Positions 6,714 through 14,493 of a stretch of DNA of 64,000 nt are shown here, in pieces. The stretch's first letter is position 1; every line of letters begins with the position of its first letter. The stretch is from the NCBI GenBank assembly GCA_902798685.1, contig CADBXO010000003.1, positions 62,001-126,000 on the forward strand. Reading direction: 5' to 3'. The notes beneath the pieces were generated by a model that saw only the letters and a list, made by a program, of their open reading frames with translations, was not told the DNA's origin and did no database searches. This DNA comes from an uncultured Bacteroidales bacterium. GTDB taxonomy: Bacteria; Bacteroidota; Bacteroidia; Bacteroidales; Bacteroidaceae. The position numbers were made by a program, and so were the translations under genes.

Positions 6714-8660
6714 ATGATACACGAACACCACCATCACCACGAGAATGAATGCTGCGAGCATGAGCACCATCATGAGCACGAGCATCACCACCATCATGAG
6801 GAGGAAGAGGGCCACGGCCGTCTTGTAAAGATTATCGCTTCAACGGTACTGCTGATTGCAGCATCAATCGTTGAGCATAAGACCGCATGGCAGGACTGGC
6901 AGTATCTGCTGCTCTTCCTGGTTCCTTACCTGATTGTAGGTTGGGATACTCTTAAGGAGGCTGCCGAAGGCCTTTTTGAGGGCGAGGCACTGAGTGAGGA
7001 TTTCCTCATGAGCATAGCCACCATAGGCGCACTGGTAATTGGATTCCTTCCCGGGGCCGATACCCAATTCGCCGAGGCTGTATTCGTAATGCTCTTCTTC
7101 CAGATTGGCGAGATGTTTGAGGAGGTGGCCGAGGGCCGCAGCCGCAAGTCAATCTCACACCTTATGGACATACGTCCCGATACCGCCAACGTGGAGCGTG
7201 ACGGAAAACTTCTTTCTGTTTCGCCCGATACAGTTAAAGTAGGGGAGATAATCGTTATACGTCCGGGTGAGAAGGTTCCCATGGACGGTGTGATTGTAGA
7301 GGGTACGTCCAGTCTGGACACTGTAGCGCTTACCGGTGAGAGCATGCCCCGCAGCGTCAACAAAGGTGACGAGATCCTTTCAGGGTGCGTTAATCTGAAT
7401 GGCCTACTCAGAGTAAAGACTACCAAGGCTTTCGCAGAGTCCACCGTTTCAAAGATTCTGGACCTTGTGGAGAACGCCGCCGAGAGCAAGAGCCGCAGCG
7501 AGAGCTTCATTACAAAGTTCGCCCGCGTATATACTCCCATCGTTGTAGGACTGGCTGTACTGGTAGCCGTTATTCCGAGTCTGATTACCGGTGACTGGGC
7601 ATCGTGGATCTACCGCGGACTGCTGTTCCTTGTTGTATCTTGCCCCTGCGCACTGGTAATATCGGTCCCCCTCACATTCTTTGGCGGACTGGGCGGCGCA
7701 TCACGCAGAGGTATCCTGATAAAGGGCTCCAACCTTCTGGATAAGCTGGCCGGAGTCAAGACGGTGGTTTTTGACAAGACCGGAACACTCACAGAGGGCG
7801 TGTTTGAGGTAACCGCCGTACATCCGCAGGAGATTGATGACAATGAGCTGCTTCATCTGGCCGCACATGTGGAGCGTCACTCAACACATCCCATAGCAAT
7901 GGCGCTGCGCAACGCCTATCCCAATGAGCAGGATGACTGCAAGATTGAAAATGTAGTGGAGACAGCCGGTCACGGTATAATCGCCACAGTAAACGGCAAG
8001 CGCGTGGCTGTGGGCAACAGCAAGCTGATGGAGAAGGAGGGTGCCGGCTGGCGTACCTGCCATCATACCGGTACTATCATCCATGTTGCAATAGACGGCG
8101 TTTATGCAGGTCACATAGTGATATCGGACCGCATCAAGGAGGATTCGGCCTACGGAATTGCAAGACTCAAGGATATGGGCGTAAACCGCACCGTCATGCT
8201 TACGGGTGATCAGGAGACGGTAGCTGCAGCTGTAGCTTCAAAGGTCGGTGTGGATGAATATCACGCTCAGCTGCTTCCGGCCGATAAGGTTACCCGCGTT
8301 GAGGATCTGCTTGCACAGGGAACGCTGGCATTCGTAGGCGACGGCATCAATGACGCTCCGGTGCTTACCCGTGCGGACATAGGCATAGCAATGGGAGCCC
8401 TGGGCTCAGACGCAGCAATTGAGGCTGCCGATGTAGTGCTGATGGATGACAAACCCTCCAAGATAGCTCTGGCCGTTAAGATAGCCCGCCGTACCATACG
8501 TATAGCCAAGGAGAACATCTGGTTCGCCATTGGAATAAAGGTTCTGGTACTTCTGCTGGCCATTCCCGGCCTGGCCACAATGTGGATGGCAGTATTCGCT
8601 GACGTAGGCGTGACAGTCCTGGCTGTCCTCAACGCCATGCGCGCTCTTAGTCGAGCTTGA
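6714..8660 (+). CDS. Heavy-metal P-type ATPase (Zn2+/Cd2+/Pb2+ type)
   Basis: A 648-residue P1B ATPase that exports soft divalent metals from the cytoplasm. The ATG at 6714 is used because it follows the promoter and opens a metal-binding tail with 17 histidines and a Cys-Cys pair in the first 34 residues; this tail replaces the usual HMA domain. Core motifs are complete: TGES near 207, SCPCALV near 309 (the CPC of the transport site), DKTGT with phosphorylated Asp354, the HP motif (HSTHPIA) and GDGINDAP. The C-terminal helix contains FADVGVTVL, the Asp-bearing signature of the zinc-type P1B-2 group. Its 3' end overlaps the convergent PTS gene by 14 bases. No metal regulator is adjacent. Confidence 0.92.
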   Translation: MIHEHHHHHENECCEHEHHHEHEHHHHHEEEEGHGRLVKIIASTVLLIAASIVEHKTAWQDWQYLLLFLVPYLIVGWDTLKEAAEGLFEGEALSEDFLMSIATIGALVIGFLPGADTQFAEAVFVMLFFQIGEMFEEVAEGRSRKSISHLMDIRPDTANVERDGKLLSVSPDTVKVGEIIVIRPGEKVPMDGVIVEGTSSLDTVALTGESMPRSVNKGDEILSGCVNLNGLLRVKTTKAFAESTVSKILDLVENAAESKSRSESFITKFARVYTPIVVGLAVLVAVIPSLITGDWASWIYRGLLFLVVSCPCALVISVPLTFFGGLGGASRRGILIKGSNLLDKLAGVKTVVFDKTGTLTEGVFEVTAVHPQEIDDNELLHLAAHVERHSTHPIAMALRNAYPNEQDDCKIENVVETAGHGIIATVNGKRVAVGNSKLMEKEGAGWRTCHHTGTIIHVAIDGVYAGHIVISDRIKEDSAYGIARLKDMGVNRTVMLTGDQETVAAAVASKVGVDEYHAQLLPADKVTRVEDLLAQGTLAFVGDGINDAPVLTRADIGIAMGALGSDAAIEAADVVLMDDKPSKIALAVKIARRTIRIAKENIWFAIGIKVLVLLLAIPGLATMWMAVFADVGVTVLAVLNAMRALSRA

Positions 8661-9705
8661 GGTCGCCCGGCTTGATCCAGCCGATCTTGCGCATCATTAT
8701 TCCGATGATGATGGTCAGGACAACGGGTAGAACCACGCTGATTGAGATAAGGCCAACCCAATCGGCACCGGCAATCGCTGAGCGTGTACCGGCTGACATC
8801 TCTGTCATCCAACCCGTGTAAACGCCTATAGGGCCAACTAGACCGCAGGTTCCCATACCGGATGCAATGGCGGGACCGTTCATTTCAAGATGATACAGGC
8901 ACGTTGCCATGGGGCCTGTTATGGCTGATACCAACGTGGGAGCGATCCATATCTTGGGATTCTTTACGATGTTGCCCATCTGAAGCATGCTGGTGCCAAG
9001 TCCCTGGGATATGATGCCGTTCCAGCCGTTCTCACGGAAACTCAGAACTGCGAATCCCACCATCTGGGCGCAGCATCCTGCAAGTGCGGCTCCGCCTGCC
9101 AGTCCGGTCAGGCTCAGTGCGGCACAGATGGCTGCAGAGCTTATGGGAAGTGTGAGCGCCATACCTACTATAACCGATACAAGGATACCCATCAGGAAGG
9201 GCTGCTTGGTTGTAGCCCACATGATTACGTGGCCCAGACTGCTGGCGGCCGATCCTATGGCAGGTGCCCACCAGTATGAAAGGCCGATACCCACGGCGAT
9301 GGTAACCAAAGGCGTTACAAGAATATCAATCTTGGTCTCCTTTGAGACTGCTTTTCCGAATTCAGATGCGAAAATGGTAACCACATAGACTGCGAGCGGG
9401 CCTCCTGCACCGCCCAGCTTGTTTGCTGCGGCACCTACGGCCAGCATAGAGAAAAGCACCAGGTTAGGTGTACCCAGAGCGTATGCAATGGATGCTGCCA
9501 TTGCGGGACCGGCCATGCTCTTGGCAAAACCGCCCACATCAACAAGCCACTGAATACCGGCCTGCTCACCTATTGTTGCAATGATTGTACCAATCAGAAG
9601 TGACGCAAAAAGACCCTGCGCCATAGCTCCCAGAGCATCGACTCCGTATCTCTTGCCGGAGATAATGATGTTCTTTTTCTCAAGAAATGCCTTAAATTTT
9701 CCCAT
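8647..9705 (-). CDS. PTS transporter EIIC-like membrane protein, orphan
   Basis: A 352-residue, strongly hydrophobic membrane protein of the PTS_EIIC_2 type (MGKFKAFLEKKNIIISGKRYG start, many Gly/Ala-rich helices, and GTCGLVGPIGVYTGW in the C-terminal half). In a full phosphotransferase system such a subunit moves a sugar, but no EIIA, EIIB, HPr or EI gene is in the window and the protein has no fused phosphorylation domain. It may therefore work as a plain transporter; the substrate is unknown. It overlaps the P-type ATPase tail to tail by 14 bases. A minus-strand TAnnTTTG ends only 8 bases before the ATG, which implies a nearly leaderless mRNA. Confidence 0.8.
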   Translation of the reverse strand: MGKFKAFLEKKNIIISGKRYGVDALGAMAQGLFASLLIGTIIATIGEQAGIQWLVDVGGFAKSMAGPAMAASIAYALGTPNLVLFSMLAVGAAANKLGGAGGPLAVYVVTIFASEFGKAVSKETKIDILVTPLVTIAVGIGLSYWWAPAIGSAASSLGHVIMWATTKQPFLMGILVSVIVGMALTLPISSAAICAALSLTGLAGGAALAGCCAQMVGFAVLSFRENGWNGIISQGLGTSMLQMGNIVKNPKIWIAPTLVSAITGPMATCLYHLEMNGPAIASGMGTCGLVGPIGVYTGWMTEMSAGTRSAIAGADWVGLISISVVLPVVLTIIIGIMMRKIGWIKPGDLKLD

Positions 9706-9713
9706 AACGGACG

Positions 9714-9721
9714 CAAAGTTA
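9714..9721 (-). promoter_or_regulatory. Bacteroidota -7 promoter element for the PTS gene
   Basis: On the minus strand this reads TAACTTTG. Only 8 bases separate it from the ATG at 9705, so transcription would start at or next to the start codon. One base separates it from the divergent element at 9723-9730. Confidence 0.55.
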
Positions 9722-9722
9722 T

Positions 9723-9730
9723 TACATTTG
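9723..9730 (+). promoter_or_regulatory. Bacteroidota -7 promoter element
   Basis: TACATTTG matches TAnnTTTG, 35 bases before the start at 9766. It sits back to back with the minus-strand element, so the two promoters must compete for polymerase. Confidence 0.55.
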
Positions 9731-9765
9731 CTGTAGGTAACAAGTTAAACAAAACCACATATTTT

Positions 9766-10308
9766 ATGAAAAGAACTGTAATCATTCTGGCCATGCTTGT
9801 AATTTGGATTGCATCGGCCACAGCCCAGCAGCCTTTGCCGCACCCCAGACATGATATAGCACAGGTTTCAATGGGTGAGAATGAGGATCCGCTTGAGGTG
9901 TTCAGGTACGAACTCGATGGCGAAAACTATTATTTTCTTTCTCTTGGCAACATGGGTATAGGAGGTAAGGTCATTCAGTTTAATATAGATCCTCTGTTTG
10001 AATTTTTCATACCTCTGGGAAAGACTCTTGAGGAGGCAACCCGTGAACTGGAAAAGATACAGGGTTATTGCAAGGAAGCGCCCAAGTCATCCAGGATGTT
10101 GGAAGGATGTCTGCACTTTTACTATCCCAAAGAGAAGAGAGAACAGGTGAAGGTTACCACAAGAAGGAGTCTGATAATAGGCCGTACACTTGAATTCGCA
10201 CTTGAGCGTGAAGGTTATAACCGTGCTGCATATATCTCCAGCTCTAATATCAAATCGCTTATCAAGCGTGTAAAATCCTACCGCAAGATACATCCCAAAG
10301 AGGAATAA
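9766..10308 (+). CDS. Secreted protein of unknown function
   Basis: A 180-residue protein with a signal peptide (MKRTVIILAMLVIWIASATAQQ). The mature part has an N-terminal stretch reading EVFRYELDGENYYFLSLG, a middle helix (LEEATRELEKIQGYC) and a basic C-terminus (about eleven Lys/Arg in the last thirty). I do not recognise the family. It is expressed from its own promoter element, and its TAA overlaps the ATG of the MATE gene by one base (TAATG), so the two are translationally coupled. That coupling suggests an envelope role linked to the exporter, but this is only inference. Confidence 0.65.
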   Translation: MKRTVIILAMLVIWIASATAQQPLPHPRHDIAQVSMGENEDPLEVFRYELDGENYYFLSLGNMGIGGKVIQFNIDPLFEFFIPLGKTLEEATRELEKIQGYCKEAPKSSRMLEGCLHFYYPKEKREQVKVTTRRSLIIGRTLEFALEREGYNRAAYISSSNIKSLIKRVKSYRKIHPKEE

Positions 10309-11642
10309 TGAAGATTGAACTTGCCGGCAGCTACGGTTACAGGAGGATGATAAAATCATCCGTCCCGTCCATTCTCATGATGCTCATGACATCAGTCTAC
10401 GGCATCGTGGACGGTCTTTTTGTATCCAATTTTGCCGGTACGACCGCTTTTGCTGCCATCAATCTTGTCTGGCCCGCCATAATGATGCTGGGTGCCCTGG
10501 GACTCATGTTCGGCACCGGCGGCAGTGCGCTTGTGGCCATGATAATAGGGCAGGGTGACAGGGACCGTGCCAACCGCGCGTTCACCATGATTGTCAGGTC
10601 CATGCTCATTATAGGACTCTTCATGACCGTGCTGTTCTTTATTTTTGCAAGACCCATTGTGATCCTGCTGGGCGCCGAGGGTGAACTTGTCCATCTGTGC
10701 GTGCTTTACGGCCGTATTCTTGTTCTGGTAATGCCGCTGTTCATGTGCCAGATGGCATTCCATTCTTTTTTTATGACGGCCGAAATCCCTCAACTGGGCA
10801 CCAAGCTAACGGTCATCTGCGGAATAATCAACATTGCGCTCGATGCGTTGCTTATCGGTGTATTGGGATGGGGCGTGACAGGCGCGGCAATTGCATCGGC
10901 CGCAGGTATGGCGGTGGGCGGATTGTTCCCGCTTTTCTACTTCACCTCAAAGAAACGTGATGCAAACCAGTTAAGGTTCACAACTACCCGAACCGAGTGG
11001 GTCTATGTGGGCCGCGCATGCACGAACGGACTCTCCGAGTATGTGGGCAATATCTCACTGAGCATTGTGAGCATGTGCTACAATCTGCAGCTTATGCGTC
11101 TTATCGGCGAGAGCGGCGTGGCTGTGTACGGCATTCTGCTTTATATCGGATTCATCTACGCATCTGTCTTTATCGGCTTCAATATCACCATATCACCCGT
11201 AATCAGTTACAACTACGGAGCCCAGAATATTCCGGAACTCAAAAGTCTGCTACGCAAAAGTCTGGTGTTGCTGTTTGTGGCCGGAAGCATACTCACGGTG
11301 CTGTCCGAGGTACTCAGCGGGCCCATGGCGGGCATGTTCGTAAGCTATGATCCGCAACTCAAGGCGCTCACGGCACGCGCCATTCGCATATACATGATCA
11401 GTTTCATGATTTGCGGCCTTAACATGTTTGTATCGGCCTTCTTTACCGCCCTGAACAACGGTCTGGTATCGGCCGTAGCGGCATTCACCCGCACCCTGAT
11501 ATTTGAGTTGGGATCAATCTTCGTTCTGCCCCTGTTCCTGGGCCTGGACGGCGTCTGGCTGGCTGTTGATGTGGCCGATGTCCTGGCACTCATCATGTCT
11601 GCCATCCTCCTCACCGCCTTCCAAAAACGCTACCAGTATTGA
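10308..11642 (+). CDS. MATE family efflux transporter
   Basis: A 444-residue multidrug/toxin extrusion protein. It has about twelve hydrophobic helices in two related halves, opening with a short amphipathic end and the MATE-type segment SVPSILMMLMTSVYGIVDGL, and later NIALDALLIGVLGWGVTGAAIA, which is characteristic of the family. Such proteins export drugs or metabolites in exchange for Na+ or H+. The ATG overlaps the upstream TAA by one base, which fixes the start. The substrate is unknown. It ends 239 bases before the fimbrillin operon. Confidence 0.9.
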   Translation: MKIELAGSYGYRRMIKSSVPSILMMLMTSVYGIVDGLFVSNFAGTTAFAAINLVWPAIMMLGALGLMFGTGGSALVAMIIGQGDRDRANRAFTMIVRSMLIIGLFMTVLFFIFARPIVILLGAEGELVHLCVLYGRILVLVMPLFMCQMAFHSFFMTAEIPQLGTKLTVICGIINIALDALLIGVLGWGVTGAAIASAAGMAVGGLFPLFYFTSKKRDANQLRFTTTRTEWVYVGRACTNGLSEYVGNISLSIVSMCYNLQLMRLIGESGVAVYGILLYIGFIYASVFIGFNITISPVISYNYGAQNIPELKSLLRKSLVLLFVAGSILTVLSEVLSGPMAGMFVSYDPQLKALTARAIRIYMISFMICGLNMFVSAFFTALNNGLVSAVAAFTRTLIFELGSIFVLPLFLGLDGVWLAVDVADVLALIMSAILLTAFQKRYQY

Positions 11643-11658
11643 GGTGACAGTGTGGACA

Positions 11659-11733
11659 TTGGGGACTAACTTGCTGATTTTCAGTAAAAATGGGCTGTGA
11701 GATAGCTGTGAGTGGCTTTTGGGGACTTATTTG
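11659..11733 (+). repeat. Pair of 15-base direct repeats upstream of the fimbrillin operon
   Basis: TTGGGGACTAACTTG (11659-11673) and TTGGGGACTTATTTG (11719-11733) match at 13 of 15 bases and start exactly 60 bases apart. They lie 150-220 bases upstream of the first operon gene. They could be binding sites for a regulator, but nothing else supports that. Confidence 0.35.
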
Positions 11734-11748
11734 TGTTTGAAATTTTTA

Positions 11749-11773
11749 ACTAACAGTTTTAATGCTTGTTAGT
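11749..11773. other. Small inverted repeat in the fimbrillin operon leader
   Basis: ACTAACA (11749-11755) pairs with TGTTAGT (11767-11773) around an 11-base loop. It is a possible weak hairpin or an operator. It is not followed by a convincing T-run, although T-rich sequence is nearby. Confidence 0.35.
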
Positions 11774-11806
11774 ATTCTTTTGTTTTGATTATCCCTCTAC
11801 AGTATA

Positions 11807-11833
11807 CCTTATAAGGGTTTTTAGGTAGTTTTG
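11807..11833 (+). promoter_or_regulatory. Probable fimbrillin operon promoter with palindrome
   Basis: TAGTTTTG (11826-11833) matches TAnnTTTG, 48 bases before the operon's GTG start. Directly upstream, between the expected -33 and -7 positions, lies a perfect 10-bp palindrome CCTTATAAGG (11807-11816), a plausible operator. No long flanking inverted repeats typical of an invertible promoter are seen. Confidence 0.5.
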
Positions 11834-11881
11834 TGCACCTTTTCCGATAAAACGATTTTTGTTATCAAATTTTGAGTTAAA

Positions 11882-13279
11882 GTGCGCAAGCTTTTTGACA
11901 GACTAATACTAGTTGTTTGTGCCCTTGCTTTGACTATCAGCCGTACCATACCTGTATCGGCTCAGTCCTCTGACAATGTGGTGTTCCACCAGTTGCCCGA
12001 ATGTCCTTTTGTGTATGTAGCGGAGACGTTTACGACTACTCCTCCCACCTTCCCGGATTCCCTTTTCGATCAAGTGGCACGTGGTCTGCGTTTCAAGGTG
12101 AACCGCACCGAGTTGATGCCCAATGACCCCTTTGTGGCATACTACAATGACACTCTTGTTCCATTGCTCAACAAGATGGACCTGGTATTTTGTGGAGTGA
12201 TAGTCAAGGGTGCCGCATCACCCGAGGGTCCCTATGAGAACAACGTCCGTCTGAGCCGCGAGCGTACCATCCGACTGATGGAGTTCCTGCGCGGCGAATC
12301 TGACGTGATGCGTTTTGACAACACCAACACAAACTTCATTACCGAGGATTACGGTTATCTGGTCACACTCATGCGCAAGGCCAATGACCCCGAGGCCGAG
12401 AAGGTGGCCGAAATCTGGAAACAGTGCAACGGTGACGAGAAACAGTGCAAGCAGAAACTGAGAGCCTATAACGGCGGACGCACATGGAACCGTCTGCTCA
12501 AGGAGTATTTCCCCACGCTGCGTCAGAGCCGTGTAGTACTGCTTTACGCTCCCAACCCCCTTCATACCATGCTGGGAATCAGGACGCAGCCGGCCGATAC
12601 ACATCTGGATTCCATACGTGACCTTCCCAGAACAGGCCCCTGGAATCCCGGTGAACCCAAACAGTATACACGCCGCCATATGGTGGCTATCAGGACCAAC
12701 CTGATTCATGACTTTGCGGTTGTCCCCAGATTCGGATTCGCACCTGGTGTCAACGTACAGCTTGAGTACTATCCGCTGGACGGCCATTATACCGCCAATG
12801 CCGGTTTCACATTCACCAACCACCGTCACTGGGATGACTACAAGTTCTGCCAGGTCCGTGACGGCCAGTTGGAGGTTCGCCGCTATTTCAAGGGCGGAGG
12901 TGAGTTCATCGGCACATATCTGAGCGCCTATGCCGAGGGAACCGTATACGGTATCGGCTTCAACAAGGAGAAAGGCTGGGAAGGCGAGGGTAGTGGCGCC
13001 GGTCTGGGCATCGGTTACACACGTCCTCTCAACAAGAAAGGAAACCTGCGTCTTGAACTGAGTCTGAGTGCGGGCGTGTTCGTTACCCGTTATGATCCTT
13101 ACATCTACGGAAACCCGCTGAACGGTGTTGAAGACGGACTCTACTACTACAACTACAACGGTAACGCAAGTGACTTCAAGGAGCGAAACCACCGTTTCGT
13201 CTGGCTGGGTCCCACCAATGCAGGCATTCACCTGACATATGATATCATTTACAGAAAAAGGAAGGAGGTGAAAAAATGA
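11882..13279 (+). CDS. DUF3575 outer-membrane protein with OmpA-like N-terminal part
   Basis: A 465-residue secreted protein heading the fimbrillin operon. It starts at GTG 11882, because a stop lies in frame just upstream and the signal peptide (ending PVSAQS) follows at once. Residues near 108-130 read VKGAASPEGPYENNVRLSRE, which resembles the OmpA peptidoglycan-binding motif but has ASPEG in place of the usual TDxxG. From about residue 270 there is a DUF3575 beta-barrel: RTNLIHDFA, LEVRRYFKGG, GAGLGIGYTRPL and a final FVWLGPTNAGIHLTYDI. DUF3575 genes regularly accompany fimbrillin genes in Bacteroidales. It may help place pili at the outer membrane; the exact role is unknown. Its stop overlaps the next start by 4 bases. 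Confidence 0.8.
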   Translation: MRKLFDRLILVVCALALTISRTIPVSAQSSDNVVFHQLPECPFVYVAETFTTTPPTFPDSLFDQVARGLRFKVNRTELMPNDPFVAYYNDTLVPLLNKMDLVFCGVIVKGAASPEGPYENNVRLSRERTIRLMEFLRGESDVMRFDNTNTNFITEDYGYLVTLMRKANDPEAEKVAEIWKQCNGDEKQCKQKLRAYNGGRTWNRLLKEYFPTLRQSRVVLLYAPNPLHTMLGIRTQPADTHLDSIRDLPRTGPWNPGEPKQYTRRHMVAIRTNLIHDFAVVPRFGFAPGVNVQLEYYPLDGHYTANAGFTFTNHRHWDDYKFCQVRDGQLEVRRYFKGGGEFIGTYLSAYAEGTVYGIGFNKEKGWEGEGSGAGLGIGYTRPLNKKGNLRLELSLSAGVFVTRYDPYIYGNPLNGVEDGLYYYNYNGNASDFKERNHRFVWLGPTNAGIHLTYDIIYRKRKEVKK

Positions 13280-14463
13280 AAGCATTCCGTTTGACTATTA
13301 TATGTAAGGTGTTGGTTGCGATGGCAGTCGTAACCGGCTCCGTCGTTTCATGCATTCAGCCTCCTTTGCATCTTCCCGGTCAGGAACTGCAAATGAAGAT
13401 TCCCAAGGTCGAGACCGAACTCAGCGTAATCTGGGATTTCGAGGTGTCACTTGATTCCGCATGGTATTACGGATGGGATGCCACCGATGACTCCATCTGG
13501 GGACATATAGGTTACACCATGCCCAAGAGCTATGAGGTACACCGCTATTTCAAGGGTGAACATCCTGTTTCATGGCACTCCAGCGTGGATGCCTTCAGTA
13601 TCCGCTCCACCAAGTTCCGCCGTTATTTCCAGTTCGGTTACTACGATATGCTGTTCTACAGTGAGATTGACTCCAAGGACGGTACACAGGTAGTCGTAAT
13701 GAATGAGACCCTTGATTCCATAACTGCTACCACAACCGGTACACGCGGTCTCTCACGAAGCATATTCCGCAGTAAGGCAACCGAGAGCAGCGATACGACA
13801 GGAGCTTTGGGTCTGCTTAACCAGCCGGAGATATTCTACGGTGCATATCCGGAGAACATCTATATATCACCGAACCTGGAGGATTATGAGTACGATCCGG
13901 TCGAGAACCTGTACATAAAGCATATCGATGCAAGGTTACGTCCTCTGGTATATATCTATCTGGTACAGTTCGTCCTGTACAACAACGAGGACGGAAAGAT
14001 AAAGGCAGTGAACGGTAATGCGGCGCTTTCGTCGATGGCCAGTTCCACCAATGTCAACACCGGTCGTACAGGCAACAAACCGGCAGTGGTATATTTCAAT
14101 ACCAGAATGAAAAAGAATCTGACGGCAAAGGGTCGTAACTGTGATGTGATAGGCGGCAAGCTTACCACATTCGGACTCTGCGACAACGAACCCTATACCA
14201 GATCGGGCGCCATGTATGCGGGATCCCGCTCCAACCTCAGGAACATGCTCTATTTTGACCTCATATGGAAGAATGACGGTGTAAAGACCTATGAGTTCGA
14301 TGTCACCGACCAATGCCTGACTCAGGCTCACGGCGGCATACTCACGGTCTATATTGACTGCGCTACACTAACTCCGCCGGCACCGGGACCGACAAGCACG
14401 GGCAGCCTGTTCATACCTACCGTCGAGGATTACGATGAGGTATATTGGGAATTTGAGATTTAA
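13276..14463 (+). CDS. DUF5119 lipoprotein, fimbrial operon accessory
   Basis: A 395-residue lipoprotein (VVSC, Cys26) of the DUF5119 type: an early ELSVIWDFEVSLDSAWYYGW segment, a Tyr-rich middle, and a long linker before the closing YDEVYWEFEI. The ATG at 13276 overlaps the previous stop (ATGA), so it is translationally coupled to the DUF3575 gene. The DUF3575-DUF5119 pair commonly precedes fimbrillins. It has no T-R-A site near the N-terminus, unlike the eleven genes that follow, so it is more likely an assembly, anchor or accessory factor than a polymerised subunit. That role is inferred from context. Confidence 0.78.
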   Translation: MKAFRLTIICKVLVAMAVVTGSVVSCIQPPLHLPGQELQMKIPKVETELSVIWDFEVSLDSAWYYGWDATDDSIWGHIGYTMPKSYEVHRYFKGEHPVSWHSSVDAFSIRSTKFRRYFQFGYYDMLFYSEIDSKDGTQVVVMNETLDSITATTTGTRGLSRSIFRSKATESSDTTGALGLLNQPEIFYGAYPENIYISPNLEDYEYDPVENLYIKHIDARLRPLVYIYLVQFVLYNNEDGKIKAVNGNAALSSMASSTNVNTGRTGNKPAVVYFNTRMKKNLTAKGRNCDVIGGKLTTFGLCDNEPYTRSGAMYAGSRSNLRNMLYFDLIWKNDGVKTYEFDVTDQCLTQAHGGILTVYIDCATLTPPAPGPTSTGSLFIPTVEDYDEVYWEFEI

Positions 14464-14493
14464 AGTAATAAATATCATAAATGCATTTTTGAG

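Noticed and set aside
11643..11881. Invertible promoter for the fimbrillin operon
   Set aside because: Only a 7-bp inverted repeat and a 10-bp palindrome are present; no pair of longer arms encloses the promoter and no recombinase gene is nearby.
12218..13285. Long open frame on the minus strand (355 codons)
   Set aside because: It lies wholly opposite the DUF3575 gene, has no signal, start context or family motif, and follows from codon bias in GC-rich third positions.
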